The notes beneath the pieces are model-generated. The model saw nothing but the letters and a program-made list of their open reading frames with translations. It had not been told where the DNA came from and ran no database searches. Positions 26,117-37,818 of a stretch of DNA of 64,000 bases are shown here, in pieces; position 1 is the stretch's first letter; every line of letters starts with the position of its first letter. Location: the NCBI GenBank assembly GCA_001414485.1, contig LLEY01000158.1, positions 62,001 through 126,000 on the forward strand. Direction: 5' to 3'. Both the position numbers and the translations under genes were made by a program. Origin of the DNA: Calycina herbarum (lineage: Eukaryota > Ascomycota > Leotiomycetes > Helotiales > Pezizellaceae).

Positions 26117-27250
26117 TATCTTTTCTATAAAAGAGAGATAGTAATACTTTCTCTTAACCTTCTTTTTATATATAGTAAGAAGAGTGTTATTTAAAGACAC
26201 GTTATTATAAGTAACTATAATAATTAAATATAGAATTCTATATTTAGTTATTATATTTATAAGAATCTTAGCTATATATTCTTCTAAGTAAATAGGTTCC
26301 TCTAACTTAATAATATCTAGAACTACTACTTAGTAAATAAACTTTATATTAATCTAGTACTTAGTTATAGCTATAAACTCCTTATTATTATATAAGGTCT
26401 AGTAGTCGATTATTAAAGTAATATAGCTTCTATTCTTAATATACTTCTTTAACTTGTTTTATAACTTATTATATACCTTCTTAAATTACGTCTTTATACC
26501 TCGAAGTAGTTTATATACTAATACATTCTTTATATTAAAGCGTAGGTAATTAAAGAGGTCCTTAGTCGACTGTTACTTATGTTATAAGCTAAATATAAAG
26601 AGGTTAATAGATAAGATATTCTTATTATAAGAAGAATTAACTAAAGAGAGAAGTCTATTCTATATACGAGGAAAGGAGTTCTTATAGAGACTATATATAT
26701 ACTATATATAATTACTAGTTATTAGAATAATAACCTTCTTACTTTATAAGAAGTCTAAATATAATTACTAGTTATTAGAATATTATATAAAAGTTATATT
26801 TTATATAAAGGTTAGTAGACTAAGTACTCTTTAGATATAAACTGTTATATTACTCTCTCTCTCTAGGTTTCCTTCTAGAGGTTATAAGCTTTTATATCTT
26901 TAAGAGTATTTTATAGTTCCTAGGTTAGTTATATATATTCTTTCTACTTTATAAGCAGCTTCTTAGCCTACTTCTATTCTCTTTCTATCGTCTTTTTATT
27001 AAGAATCACTTCTACTATATATTCTTAGTTATTTTTAAGAATCTTAGGTCTTAGCTAATTATTATCTTAAATTTAACTTAGTAATAGGTTATTTAAAACT
27101 AGCTAAAGAAGTTAGAAGTAAAAGACGTTATAGATTCCTAGTAGTATATCTAAGTAATAGTTATATATTTTAATTACTTCTAATACTATATACTTAGCTT
27201 ACTTTACGTTAAGTTTCTTTAACTATCTTATTATCTAGATATTTTATAAA
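26117..27250 (-). mobile_element. hAT transposase fragment
   Basis: Minus-strand frame of hAT type: an 'iDxxTlxNNKEFIAITKY' stretch followed by a leucine-rich 'vLDIIKLEEPI' segment corresponds to the family's core where the element screens for DNA. The sequence ends at the TA of the Fot1 element at 26115. The dimerisation end is not here; a plus-strand hAT C-terminus lies at 31000-32000. Confidence 0.6.
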
Positions 27251-28240
27251 TTTAGCTCGACCTTGTTTTTAACTTTAAAGCTTAGTACTTATTATCTTTA
27301 TTAGTTTATAATATCTTCTATTATTTATTATACTATAGCTATAGTTAACTATGCTTATTCTTAAACTTCTTTTAGTTTCTATATAATTATATTAGCTTTC
27401 TAAATTAGTAATAGAGGCGTAGCTTTATCTAAGAGCTTATACTAGATATTTAAAGGTTTTATATAATATCTATATTTAAGAAAGAAGAGACTTACTTTTA
27501 TAGTAGCTATTATTTAGTTATAAATTACTAATTTAGTAAATAGTAGTAGCTCTTCTTAGTTATCTTAAGTATAATCTATAAATATATATAAATAGGTTTC
27601 TACTATCTAGTTTATCTATTTTATAAATCTATCTATTTCTAGGTAAAAAGCTATAAAGAGTCTTTATATAATTCCTAAAAGAGAATATACTCTTATTTAT
27701 AAATAGCTAATAAATTATATTTTTTAATTAAATACTATTATCTTAAGTAGATAGTACTTTTAGTAGAAGGTTTAAACAAACTATCTAGCTACTATTTCTA
27801 TTATAATATCTTTTAAACTATTATAAATCGTTCTTTTTCTTAGCTTATTTATAATAACTACTATATTTATATATCTATTACTCTTTAGAAGTTTAACTAT
27901 AAAGTCTATTAAGATCTTACTCTAGATTTAATCTAGAACTAGTAGTAGTTTTAAAAACCTTTACTAGATATCTCTTTAAGCTTTATTTCTTTTATAAGTA
28001 TTATAATTCTAGATAAATCTTTAAATATCTTATAATATTTAAGACTAGAAGTATTACTATATAAGAATTTAAGCTATATTCTCTTATCTAGAGTAGCTAT
28101 AGAGTTTTAAATCATATATAGCTTAAATTATCTTTATATATAGTTCTTTATTATTAGAAATCTATAAATAGTTCTAAAATATTAGCTTTTCTTTATTTAT
28201 AAATATATATTTTATTAAGGAAATATATAGTTCAGTCTAA
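27251..28240 (-). mobile_element. Gypsy integrase fragment
   Basis: Minus-strand frame with shifts resembling the Gypsy integrase core and C-terminal part: a Tyr-rich zone where 'SAYHPQTDG' is usual, then an 'ETYLYIFIDYTQDN' stretch (position usual for 'YLR.fvn..qdnW'), then 'LPFAELVIYN'-like sequence. Heavily RIPed. No LTR found attached. Confidence 0.6.
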
Positions 28241-28740
28241 CTAGAGTATAGATATAGCTAGTCCTAGTTAGGTATAGCGTTATATATAACAGCGAAGCTG
28301 TGAATATATAGATATAAGCTTTAACCTTCTAAGCTCTTAAGTTAATATTATACTATTCTACTAGCTCTCTGCCTTTGCTATATAGACTTGTCTACTAGTT
28401 ATACTAGGTAAAGAGAGATCTGCTTAATAGGTTATAAGCCTAGGTTTGCCTAAGGTAGAGATAGTAGTTATAATAAACTTAGAGTCGTATTAAGAACTCT
28501 ATAGACGCTATAGAAGAGCGTATATAAAGCCGTAAAGGCCACCTCTATAGACGCTGTAGAAGAGCGTATATAAAGCTATAAAAGAGTATCTACGATATTA
28601 GCAAGGCTAACAATAGTCTACTATTACTATACGATCTATATAAAAAGCGAAGAGCTGAAATAAGAGCTACTCTAAAGACCTATAAAGAGGTAAAAGACGT
28701 AGTAACGTACTATATATATATATTATATTTACTAATTAGT
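28241..28740. other. Unassigned AT-rich segment with a 46-bp tandem duplication
   Basis: No gene recognised. A 46-bp unit starting CTCTATAGACGCT is present twice in tandem (about 28498-28543 and 28544-28589), nearly identical for the first 33 bp (TAGAAGAGCGTATATAAAGC in each). Confidence 0.5.
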
Positions 28741-30772
28741 TAACTTTAAATATCTTATCTTTAAACTTAATTACTTTTACCTTTAACTATATATACTTCT
28801 AGTTCTTATTATATAATAGATAACTATAATAATAAAAAGAGCACTTATGTTCTAATACTTATAAGAGAGAACTATAAGATATAGATCTATTAAATAACTT
28901 TTAAGCTTAAGAGTAAAGAGATCTTCTATATAATAGAGAAGACTAAATTTAACTATACGTTTATTAAGAACTCTAAAGCTATTAAAGTAAACTTAATATC
29001 TACTCTTATAATATTAGAAGCTAGTAATCTTTTAGAATAGAGAAATAGATTATAGTATATTAAAAAGCATAAGAAGTATATTAAGAACGAAGCTAGAGTA
29101 ATTAACTATATATTTAAATCCTTTAGTAAAGATAATCAAGCTCTTATAAATAAATATAATACTATAATAAAACTTTAGATAATAATTAAGATTAAATATA
29201 GTAAGATAAATAAAGCTACTACTAATATATATATAGTAAGTATTCTAAGCTTTGAATATAATACTAAACTAGGAATTAATTCCTACTAGATAAAGCTAAA
29301 GAACTATTATTAAAAATTAATTATAGCTAATCTAGTTATAAAGAATTTATACTTAGACAAAGCACTATTTATCTTATTTACTTAAAAGATACCTGTCTAA
29401 TTTAGACCCTCTATTAATATTTTAAAGTATTAATTAATAATAACTATTAAAGAAAAACTAAAGACGTTATACGAAATTAAGAAATAAGAGAAAGAAACTA
29501 ATAATAAGAGAGCTGAAGAATTAGTATATATTATATAAAGTAGTAGATATATTCTATCTTACTAATAATAATATAGTAGTTAAGATTTAAATTACTCTAA
29601 ACCTTATTATAAGTATTAAGACCTTATCTATTATCTTTATAATAAGAACTACTTTATATAGAATTATCTAAAACTATCTCTTATATATATATTTCTTAAG
29701 AAACGTAAGAAGAAGAAAGAGTACTCTACTACTAAGGTAAGTAGATTAAAGGTTAAAAAGAAACTATATAAACGTTCCTTAGCTAAGGCTAAGAGCTATA
29801 CTATAAAATAAGATAAATTAGAAGACTCTAGAGATAGTAATAGTAGTAGTTATAGTACTAAAAGCGTTAAAAGCATCGCTCTCTCTATATTAAACATTAG
29901 TAAGGCTAATCCCTTCTTATAGCTAGTTAATACTAGTATATTATCTTATATATTTAACTAATCTTCTATTTTTAAGTCTTTAAAGAAGATTAGTCCTATA
30001 TAAGTAAAGGTTAGAGAAGGAGAATTAAAATATAATTAGATAAGAGATATAAAGCTAGTATATAAGAATAGTTTTTTAATAATTCTATTAAACCTTCTTT
30101 ATATTCTAAATCTTAGTATTAATTTATTATTAATTTAACAGTTATACTAGTCTATTCGTAGACTTAAGTTTATAAGCAACTATAGGAAAATATATCTAAT
30201 AAATAGAGATTAGAAGCTAGTTAGCTCTAGAATATAAGACAGTCTCTATATTATTATATATATTATAAATAGATATAAAGAAACTACTCTAATTACTAAA
30301 GAGGTAGTAGAAAGTAATTACTACTACTAATATAAGTCTAATAATAAGGCTATAATAGAAACTAATAAAGCTCGGTATCTTAGATACTACTAAAAGTTTA
30401 TATATCTTAGCCTAAAGAAGATTATAAATCTATACTATATTACTACTTTATAAAAGAGAATTAAAATCTTAAAAGACTTAAATATCTATAAAGTATATAT
30501 ACTTACTAAGCTCTAAAATAAGTTTCTAAAAGAGTTAGCTAAATAAGTAGAGACAATTTTAGACTAAATCTAATTTAACGTTACTAGCTCTTTTCTAACT
30601 ATAATTTAAGGTAATTAATAGATCTTAATAATTATTAATATATTCTCTTAATAGAACTAGGCTTTCTTACTTAAGATAAAGAATAAGGTATATAAAACAC
30701 TTCTATAATAGAAAAACTATATTAAGAACTAAACTAAAAAGAAGATTAAGAGTACTTAAACTAATAATATAC
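28741..30772 (+). mobile_element. Copia gag-protease-GAG-pre-integrase fragment
   Basis: Plus-strand frame from about 28850 reads as Copia Gag (Lys-rich, helical), then a region around 30380-30550 that matches the GAG-pre-integrase/integrase start ('sLkkIInL' with 'gHLS' replaced, 'CxxC' partly lost). Stops are TAG/TAA at Gln-like positions. It ends at TA (30773-30774), where another transposon end begins. Confidence 0.6.
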
Positions 30773-30774
30773 TA

Positions 30775-30880
30775 ACGTGTATATATAGCGAACCGGCTAA
30801 ACAAGCGAACTAGCTAACTGAAAACATATCTAAAATCGCGATTTTAATATTTTAATATCTTTATAAATTATTAATTCTAT
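30775..30880 (+). repeat. Second copy of the GCGAACCGGCTAA transposon end
   Basis: Matches 23938-24040: ACGTGTATATATAGCG, two GCGAACCGGCTAA-like units, then CTGAAAACAT and the AT-rich tail to ATAAATTATTAATT. It follows a TA. The opposite end of the element was not found. Confidence 0.6.
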
Positions 30881-32340
30881 AGATTCTATAGTAAGTAATT
30901 CCTTTCTTTTTTTAAAGCATTTACTAATAATTAATAGAGAAGTAGACTTAAGTAAACAGTCTTAGTCTTTCTTCTTTAAAGCTTATATATTAAGTATTAT
31001 CTTCTACCGTTGCCTCTTTTATAATTGTCTTATCTCTATTTATAAATTATTTAATATTCCTTTCTTTAAAATACCTTTAGATATACTGGTTTATTAGAAC
31101 TCTACTAACCTTTTTCTTAAGTACTTCTTTTAACTTAAAGAACCTATTTAGGCTATATATATAACCTAGAAGTTTAATCTATTAGTTAAGTATTACTATC
31201 TCTTAGAAGATAACTAGAGTACTAGTAAACAGATAAAGGAACTATTCTTAATCTTTAAGAAGCTAACTATTACTCTTTAAGCTAATAAATATTCTACTCT
31301 TTATTAAATAGTTCTATACTTTATATCCTTATAATTATAGCTTTATATAATAAAGTAGACCTATTCTACGAAGGTTATAAAGCTTGCTACTACTATTATA
31401 TATATTAAGATTAGTAAATATTATTAGCTTACTTTAACGAATACTACTACTTCTATAGCTATAGTTCTTAATTCTTAGTAGAAGTTATACTATTTTTAAA
31501 AGGTATTAGTAAACAAGAGTAGTATATAAAGTAATATATATAAGAAGGTTAAGTAAGACGTTTATACTATTTATAATAAATATAAGACTTAAGAGATATA
31601 AGTTAAATTATAATAGCGAGATTAAGAGATAGAAGTCTAGTTACTTAATTTTATTAAAAGAGAGATAATATCTAAAGAGGCTTAGAGAGATCCTTTTTTT
31701 AACTTTGAAGATAATTATATATATATAATTAAGAATAAGCTTAAAGTATATTTTAAGAAAGAATATTAACTAAATATAGAGAATTATAAATAAGTTATAA
31801 AATACTAGCTTAGAAAGTAGTATAATTACTCTATTCTTTTTAAGATAGTAAGAGATTATCTTATAATTCTAGTAATATCTACTTCTTTAAAGTATATCTT
31901 TTCTAATAGAGAACGAATTATTACTAAGGATTATAGTAGGATTAGGAGAGAGAAGCTAAGATAGGTTATATGCCTTTGTAATTAGAGTATAATTATAGAG
32001 AAGAAGTTAATAGAACTTATAAATAAATAAATTAAGACTCTTATTAGAATAGAGAAGTCTTTAGAAGTAGATAGCTAAGATAGATAAGGCTTAGTTTAGT
32101 TAATAAAACACTTACTTTAATACCTACTTTTCTATCTACTTTTAGACCTACTTTAATATTTAATATTAACCTACTTTTACATCTACTTTCACTTCTTCTT
32201 ATATAATTCTAGGACTTCTATTAGCTACACGTGACTCTAGAAACCATGGTATACTAGTAGAACTTTAGTCTAGAGACTAGTTCTATTTTAACTACCCTCT
32301 AGAATTAATCTTTCTACTCTAGAACTATAGAACTAATTCC
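30881..32340 (+). mobile_element. hAT transposase C-terminal fragment
   Basis: The last third (31540-31990, plus strand) matches the hAT dimerisation domain: an 'YNYSILFKIVRDYL' block, then 'SxxYIFSNRERIITK' with 'RIRREKLRQVICL' at about 31909-31975 (family: SERvFS..g..it..R.rL....i..licLk). The upstream part is degraded. Between 32000 and 32340 only AT-rich sequence is seen. A sharp change to normal composition occurs near 32340. Confidence 0.65.
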
Positions 32341-32371
32341 CGAGGGGTTCCCGGTGCCGAACGTTGTGTGA

Positions 32372-32811
32372 GACGGACAAGTAAGAGCACCGACGCGATA
32401 TCTGGCAAACAATCTATTTCAACATGGGGTTCCAGTGGAAGGCACATGGCGGTATAGAATCGCATATCGCCTCTCGTTTATTGATGAGAAGGTAGCACCC
32501 ATGAGTTTTAAAGTCGCCTATGCCATGGGTAAGCCATTCTGGAAGTATGTCCTCAATTTCTCTCTTTTCTTACAGCGCTCAAACTAACGCACTTAGCTAC
32601 TCCATTACCCATAAGCCCACCGCACCAGAGGAAGCTCTTATGGATTCGTGATCTTGTCGCTCTTGTGGGTGATGAGCAAGAATATGTTTATGGCACCACG
32701 AAAATTGATAATTACCAAGTTGCAAGTGGAACTGGTGAGGGTGGAATTCGTATACTGAGAGACGAAAGGTGGGGCGAGTTGTTGGAATTGGCCGACGTCT
32801 TCTCTGGATGA
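32372..32811 (+). pseudogene. 3' part of an unidentified gene (two exons)
   Basis: Two exon-like frames, 32372-32528 and 32576-32811, join across a 47-nt intron (GTAAGC...TTACAG) into one frame ending at TGA 32809-32811. The first holds RYLANNLFQHGVPVEGTWR-like sequence, the second ends RWGELLELADVFSG. A 'GVP..TWRYR' stretch recalls type-B carboxylesterases, but that is a weak hint. Upstream of 32372 there is a TGA and then, from about 32340 leftward, transposon sequence, so the 5' part has been lost. Whether it is expressed cannot be told. Confidence 0.45.
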
Positions 32812-33100
32812 ATTGGGAACGGAGTCTCTCGAAGCACACCTAGGAACGAATCGATCGCATTATGGAGTAGACAAAATGTCAGAATTATTATCAACTCCAA
32901 TATAGCCAGCAGAAGTAAAATCGCTTTCAATGGCCCCCAGTAAAAGGCGGGGATTATACGCGTCCTTTCTATTGGCTAAAATTTCCGACCCTGTCCTCAG
33001 TGCTGTGCCTCCCATTCTTGAGGTGTCATGGCATCGTATCCCCAACAACATCACAACTTCACAACTTCACAACAACTCTTTCAAAACGTGATGAACGAAG

Positions 33101-35179
33101 ATGGAATGCGCACTCTGCAACCAGTTTCAGGGAACATGGGAAATCGAGAGCATGGCGGAAGCAAATGACCGTATAAAACGTGGACAGGACGGAAACCGAA
33201 GTCACATCGTCCCCAAATTCACATGGGAAGAGCTCGATACTTCAGCACAGTCATGCTATTGTTGCAGAATCATCCAATCTGGATGTCGTGAGTGTTTTGA
33301 CCAGCATGAGATCAAAGAATCAGAGATTCTACACGCAAGCCTCCGGTTCTTCTACCCACCTTGGATTGAACTCGCTGAAGAAGCGGACTCGACCAAAATC
33401 TTGACATTTCTGTTGAGAAATGGACGGCGTTTCGAGGTTGAGATATTTGCTACAGATAGCGAGGAATCTGCTATTCCGGATTCATGGGATTACGTTGCCG
33501 TTTCCAACAGGACTTCGCCAGGAACCGATTCTGCAATGGCCCTAGTCACGATTAAAGGATGGATTTCCGGATGCATAACAACCCACCACGATAGCTTCTG
33601 TAATTCCGAGGAACTGCCAAAACTTCCCACACGGGTGGTTGACGTTGGCCTTGAGGATGGAGTTGTGAACCTGGTGGAAACAAAAGGCTCGAGAGGAAAA
33701 TATATTTGCCTCAGCCACTGCTGGGGTCACACTCAAATTATCACCACCACTAAGTCGACATATGACGATCGCAAAATCGGTATTGCTTGGGAAGAATTAT
33801 CTAAGACATTTCGCGATTCGATTTCCCTCACTCGGACACTTGGCTTCAATTATATATGGATAGACTCTCTTTGTATCATCCAAGATGATACCAGAGATTG
33901 GGAGATTGAGTCAGCTAAAATGGCGTCTGTGTATAGCCAAGGCTTTTTAACAATTGCAGCAACGCATTCTGCCAATGGGGTTGGTGGTCTTTTCTCGCCT
34001 ACGCCAGACTGCAGGGTCTTTGGCAAGACACCAGATGGGGAAGAATACGGTCTTTACTTCAGAGAACGAATCGACCATCATATCGAAGCTACTTCCTCGA
34101 CGGAGTTCCTTGAATCTGATGGGTCTACATTTTTTGTGGAGGGCAACCCTACCACGATGTACTCTCCTCTCCTAACTCGGGCATGGGTTTATCAAGAACG
34201 TATGCTCTCAACTCGTACTCTTCACTTTGGTCGCTACGAGATGTTCTTCGAGTGCAAATCAGGGATCCGTTGTGAATGTCACTCCATCCGATTTCAAGGC
34301 TCTGACTTCGAGAGTTTAGTACCTTTGATCAAGGTTGAGTACGCAGAGGCACTGGAAAATTACCGAGATGGCCAAGAAGAATACACCGACGCGATAAGAT
34401 ACCATGGTGCACGAATGTGGCGTACCATGGTTTGTTCCTATACAGCACTTTCCCTTACAAAGTCCAAAGATCGGCTGATTGCTATCAGCGGTTTGGCCAA
34501 ACAATTGGCTTCTGGAAGAAAATCAAGGTATCTAGCTGGAATTTGGGAAGAAACCCTTAACGATGACCTGCTTTGGGTGATTTATACGACATCTAAAGAC
34601 AAGAAGCCCAGACCATACCCCTATAACGCTCCGACATGGTCCTGGGCTAGTGTTGAAACTTGGACTTCGTACTGGGACGAGATTCTCTTCACAGAAGTGG
34701 AGGGAGGAGATTTCGAAGAACAACTACCCCATGAACACTTTAGTAAGATAGAAAAGTGTGAAGTCAGTTGGTCGGCAATTGGTGAATTTGGATCCATCTC
34801 TCATGGATTGCTCACGATATCTGGACTAGTAAAGAGGGGCATACTAGAACGCGAAATTGAGCTGAAAGAACGAATACAGAACGTTGTTCACTACGTATCT
34901 TTCCCGAGGATGAGACTGGCGATGAAAACGGACTACCTCCTGGACTACGAGGGCCCAAGCCAAACCAAGCCTTTGACTCCCGTCATCTGCCTTCGAATGA
35001 GTCTCATTCAGCAAGGTAAAAGAGAAATATTGATTTCACTTGTTCTTAAAGAATCCCCGGAATTTCCTGAGTATTTTGAACGTATAGGTACTTTGATAAT
35101 ATCTGGTAATATTGGGTCTGTCGATCAAAAGGGGGAACTTTTCGAGACCGCAGAGTTGATGACCCTTGTCGTCATTTGA
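33101..35179 (+). CDS. HET-domain protein (heterokaryon incompatibility family)
   Basis: A single-exon frame of 692 residues starting at ATG 33101. The N-terminus has a Cys-rich head (CALC, CYCCR) common in this family. The HET domain runs about residues 200-360: YICLSHCWG near 200, IWIDSLCIIQDD near 252, DWEIESAKMASVY just after, and LTIAA near 285, all hallmark HET blocks. A WSWASVE motif near residue 515 and a beta-rich C-terminus follow. These proteins take part in non-self recognition after hyphal fusion, often triggering cell death; partners are not visible here. No NACHT or repeat domain is attached. Base composition is normal, with no RIP-type stops, so the gene is likely functional. 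No other start upstream in frame is needed. Confidence 0.93.
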   Translation: MECALCNQFQGTWEIESMAEANDRIKRGQDGNRSHIVPKFTWEELDTSAQSCYCCRIIQSGCRECFDQHEIKESEILHASLRFFYPPWIELAEEADSTKILTFLLRNGRRFEVEIFATDSEESAIPDSWDYVAVSNRTSPGTDSAMALVTIKGWISGCITTHHDSFCNSEELPKLPTRVVDVGLEDGVVNLVETKGSRGKYICLSHCWGHTQIITTTKSTYDDRKIGIAWEELSKTFRDSISLTRTLGFNYIWIDSLCIIQDDTRDWEIESAKMASVYSQGFLTIAATHSANGVGGLFSPTPDCRVFGKTPDGEEYGLYFRERIDHHIEATSSTEFLESDGSTFFVEGNPTTMYSPLLTRAWVYQERMLSTRTLHFGRYEMFFECKSGIRCECHSIRFQGSDFESLVPLIKVEYAEALENYRDGQEEYTDAIRYHGARMWRTMVCSYTALSLTKSKDRLIAISGLAKQLASGRKSRYLAGIWEETLNDDLLWVIYTTSKDKKPRPYPYNAPTWSWASVETWTSYWDEILFTEVEGGDFEEQLPHEHFSKIEKCEVSWSAIGEFGSISHGLLTISGLVKRGILEREIELKERIQNVVHYVSFPRMRLAMKTDYLLDYEGPSQTKPLTPVICLRMSLIQQGKREILISLVLKESPEFPEYFERIGTLIISGNIGSVDQKGELFETAELMTLVVI

Positions 35180-35519
35180 GCAGCTCTTTGACAGCCAGCA
35201 AATATGCGATTTCCTTTCACAGATCAGGAGCGAATCTCATATACGAGAATTTCCTTTTACGGACATGAGTTGGATCTCACGTGCACATCTTATAAATCTT
35301 TCGGTCTTCGAGCGACTTTTAACTCCGATGATTACCGATCTAGATCATCCATAAGAATATTCTGCTTGACTTCTCTGTATTTAATTAGACTTATATCTCA
35401 CCAGATTTCTCATATTTCTGTCTTCCATATCTAAAAAAACATATACACACATGTAAGTGCACATGGAAGACTGGACTGGACCGCTTCAACTCTAACTTCG
35501 CTAGCTAGTCATCATCACC
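35180..35519. other. Intergenic region, HET gene 3' side to small gene
   Basis: No supported gene. Short frames here overlap each other and lack family resemblance. It should hold the HET 3' UTR and the promoter of the gene at 35520. Confidence 0.5.
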
Positions 35520-35921
35520 ATGCCAGCCTTGAACAAACCACGCAAAGCAATCCTCGTCCTCGGCATAAGCAAACATCTTTCAGGTGTGCCTATTGCCAAA
35601 GTAATCGCAACAGATTGGGCCAAGGAGAAGGGGAATGGCATCCGGGACTCGTTCGAAAATGTCGGATTCGACCCAGATCCCAACAATGTTACGAGTACGC
35701 TTGCAACTCTGAAAGAAATCTTGGAGGGGAGAAATTGGGATGGGGTGATCCTCGGGTGGTGTGTGAGGGGACATGTGGAATTTACCGACTTTTTTGAGGA
35801 TTTGGTGAGATTGGTTGTGAATTCGGGGCAAAAGAATCTTATGTTTAGTACGGGGCAGGATAATTTGGTTGAGACGGTTGTGAGGAACTATCCTCGAGAT
35901 GTGAGCAAATCTTTGGAGTAG
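35520..35921 (+). CDS. Conserved-looking 133-aa protein of unknown function
   Basis: Starts at ATG 35520 (context CACCATGCC, strong) and stops TAG 35919-35921. The sequence opens with a hydrophobic beta strand (AILVLGISKHLSG), followed by an acidic middle and a GWCVRGHVEFTDFFE segment, with FSTGQDNLVETVVRNYP near the end. Beta-alpha alternation suggests a small Rossmann-like fold. No catalytic motif, signal peptide or membrane segment is seen. I recall similar short fungal proteins annotated as hypothetical, but name no family. It lies 340 bp after the HET gene on the same strand. Composition is normal, so it is probably a working gene. Confidence 0.75.
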   Translation: MPALNKPRKAILVLGISKHLSGVPIAKVIATDWAKEKGNGIRDSFENVGFDPDPNNVTSTLATLKEILEGRNWDGVILGWCVRGHVEFTDFFEDLVRLVVNSGQKNLMFSTGQDNLVETVVRNYPRDVSKSLE

Positions 35922-36424
35922 AAACTGGGCAAGGATATTGGGGGCGAGTAGCTGAGAATCTTCTTAACTTCTTACACCTCGCTCCCGTAAGACACAAAAT
36001 AAAGTAAGTAACATTTTCCCGTCGGAGTTTCTAAAACCAACAATTCTGCAGTCGCACCATAGCGACCCAGATCACGTCAATCACTATTGAGGTGACATCT
36101 ATTAGTAGAGATGTGAGAAGAATCTGCCTCCGTGATTAGAGCACCGCGAAACACTTCAAAGACAAGGGCCATTTACATGGAAACGCCGCCTATATTCAAG
36201 GCTACGCCGTAAAGTGTACTGTTTCGCTCTCCGATCTTCTAAGAATGTAAAAGGAATCACAATAGTGTAGATCAAATAGCTGAACCTTAGTATTCTGAAT
36301 AACATTCGAACTATCAAAGGCATCTTTCAGCAAACTACTCAAAGACTTAAACCAAATTCAATATTGTTTGAAGCAGCAACGCCCTTCGTAAGAGGTAACT
36401 CCTACAGAGGTGCCACGGCACAAA
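35922..36424. other. Intergenic region between convergent genes
   Basis: No coding frame or RNA gene supported. Composition is normal. It lies between the stop at 35921 and the likely last exon of the minus-strand gene. Confidence 0.5.
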
Positions 36425-37818
36425 TCATAAACCTTCCGCTATACTGCTTAGCGATAAAAGAAGTTTCAAGTCTTCTCCTCGTCGAAGGCCAATCATCATC
36501 TGGAGTTTACCGGCATTCCTAAGTTCTCCACAACGGCGGAGATCGAATTGCTCGGTTTTCTCTACATACAGGAACGGCAGCTCATCTTTCTTTTCTTTAG
36601 GAGTCGGTTCGGGTAATCCGGGCGTGATAAAAGCACACGTGGGTGCCTGTGACGAGGGTGGAGTATGAACTAAGACCTGTTAGACAATGTACCAGAATAC
36701 AAACGACAATAGTCTTACTGAATATCTCCTGAGGACGTATCATCTGAGTGAGAGGAAGCATCACCCAAGACACAGATTTTGGATATCAAGAGTTCCATTA
36801 TGACCTGTGCGTGAACTTGGAACTTGTGGATTGGAATAACTGTCCCGGTTGAGAGATCCTCTTCCGCAAACAAATTCTTACTCTCGTCTGGGTCACATAC
36901 GGTATCAAACAGCAATCTGGACTCAACAAGATATGGTGGGTCGTCCCCTGTCTTGCCTTCTTCCCACACACACCAACACGATCCGCCATCATTGATGACT
37001 GTTATTAGAATATTCCCAAGTGTTATTCGGTAGACGCTGGGCGATATCTTGAAAATCAGTTCAAAATCACCGATATCTCCTGCTCCAAACTGCTTTCCAA
37101 GAGCAAAATCCATGGATAGTGACTTGAACCCGGCCAGGAGTTGTTGGGAAGTGGGTTCTCGTAAACCCGCTGCGATCGTATGGCTGAGATCAAAACTCTG
37201 ACATGTGCTATTTACCGATGGCGTGTAGCTTTTATGGTTTTCTCCGTTTGGAGTCTTGAAAGGGGTATTTCCTGGCGTGTTCCCTGGCGTCTTTCTGGGA
37301 CTGGCCTCCGGGGTCTGGAACGTGTAGGATTTTGAGACTTGGGTTTGTCTACGCTCTCTATTAAGAGCAAGAGAACCGAATCGATCTTCCAAGCTCTTGG
37401 TGTCATCGTCCTTGGCAGCAACTTGGTCCTCTTTATCCAGCTCCACTTGGCTTTTGACTCTGAATTTTCTTGTCAATTCTGATAGCGGCTTCAGAAAGCT
37501 CTCAAGTTTGCCAAATTTTGCGGGATGGGTTGATTGCAGAACTTTGAAATTCCATGTACCATCGAATAACGGGCCGAGTCATTTGTCGATATCTGCATCC
37601 GCTAGTATTTCCTCTGCCTTTTCGTCAGGGAGGGAATCATCTTTCTCCCACTTCCATTCCGTCAGAACCATGCGAAAAAGCTCAACCTCTTTGGACGTGA
37701 GCCGGCTCCCGCACATTTTCATATCAGATTCAATGCTCACTTGGACCTCGCCCAGTGTGTTTGGATCTGGAAACTTGTGGCGGAAGTCATCCTCGCTGTT
37801 TGGTATTTGGAACGACAT
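36425..37818 (-). pseudogene. Unknown minus-strand gene broken by one TGA
   Basis: From ATG 37818 the frame runs 79 codons to TGA at 37579-37581, then continues in the same frame without another stop to TAA 36715-36717. The change would be a single base (CGA or TGG to TGA). No splice donor near the stop explains it away. The product has no recognised domain: an acidic N-terminal half, a low-complexity stretch with TPGNTPGNTPFKTPN (near 37250), then a beta-rich C-terminal half. A further coding-like frame at 36425-36672 on the same strand (ending FVPWHL-side TGA at 36425) probably is a last exon, reached by an intron whose exact ends I could not settle. It could be a functional gene with a sequencing error at 37579, or a young pseudogene. 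Confidence 0.6.

Noticed and set aside
28498..28589. Repeat pair considered as a CRISPR-like array
   Set aside because: Two tandem copies only, no spacers, and the genome is eukaryotic.
32712..32930. Minus-strand frame with a hydrophobic, signal-peptide-like start
   Set aside because: It overlaps the coding-like plus-strand exon at 32576-32811 and has no other support. Hydrophobic starts are easily produced by the complement of acidic coding DNA.
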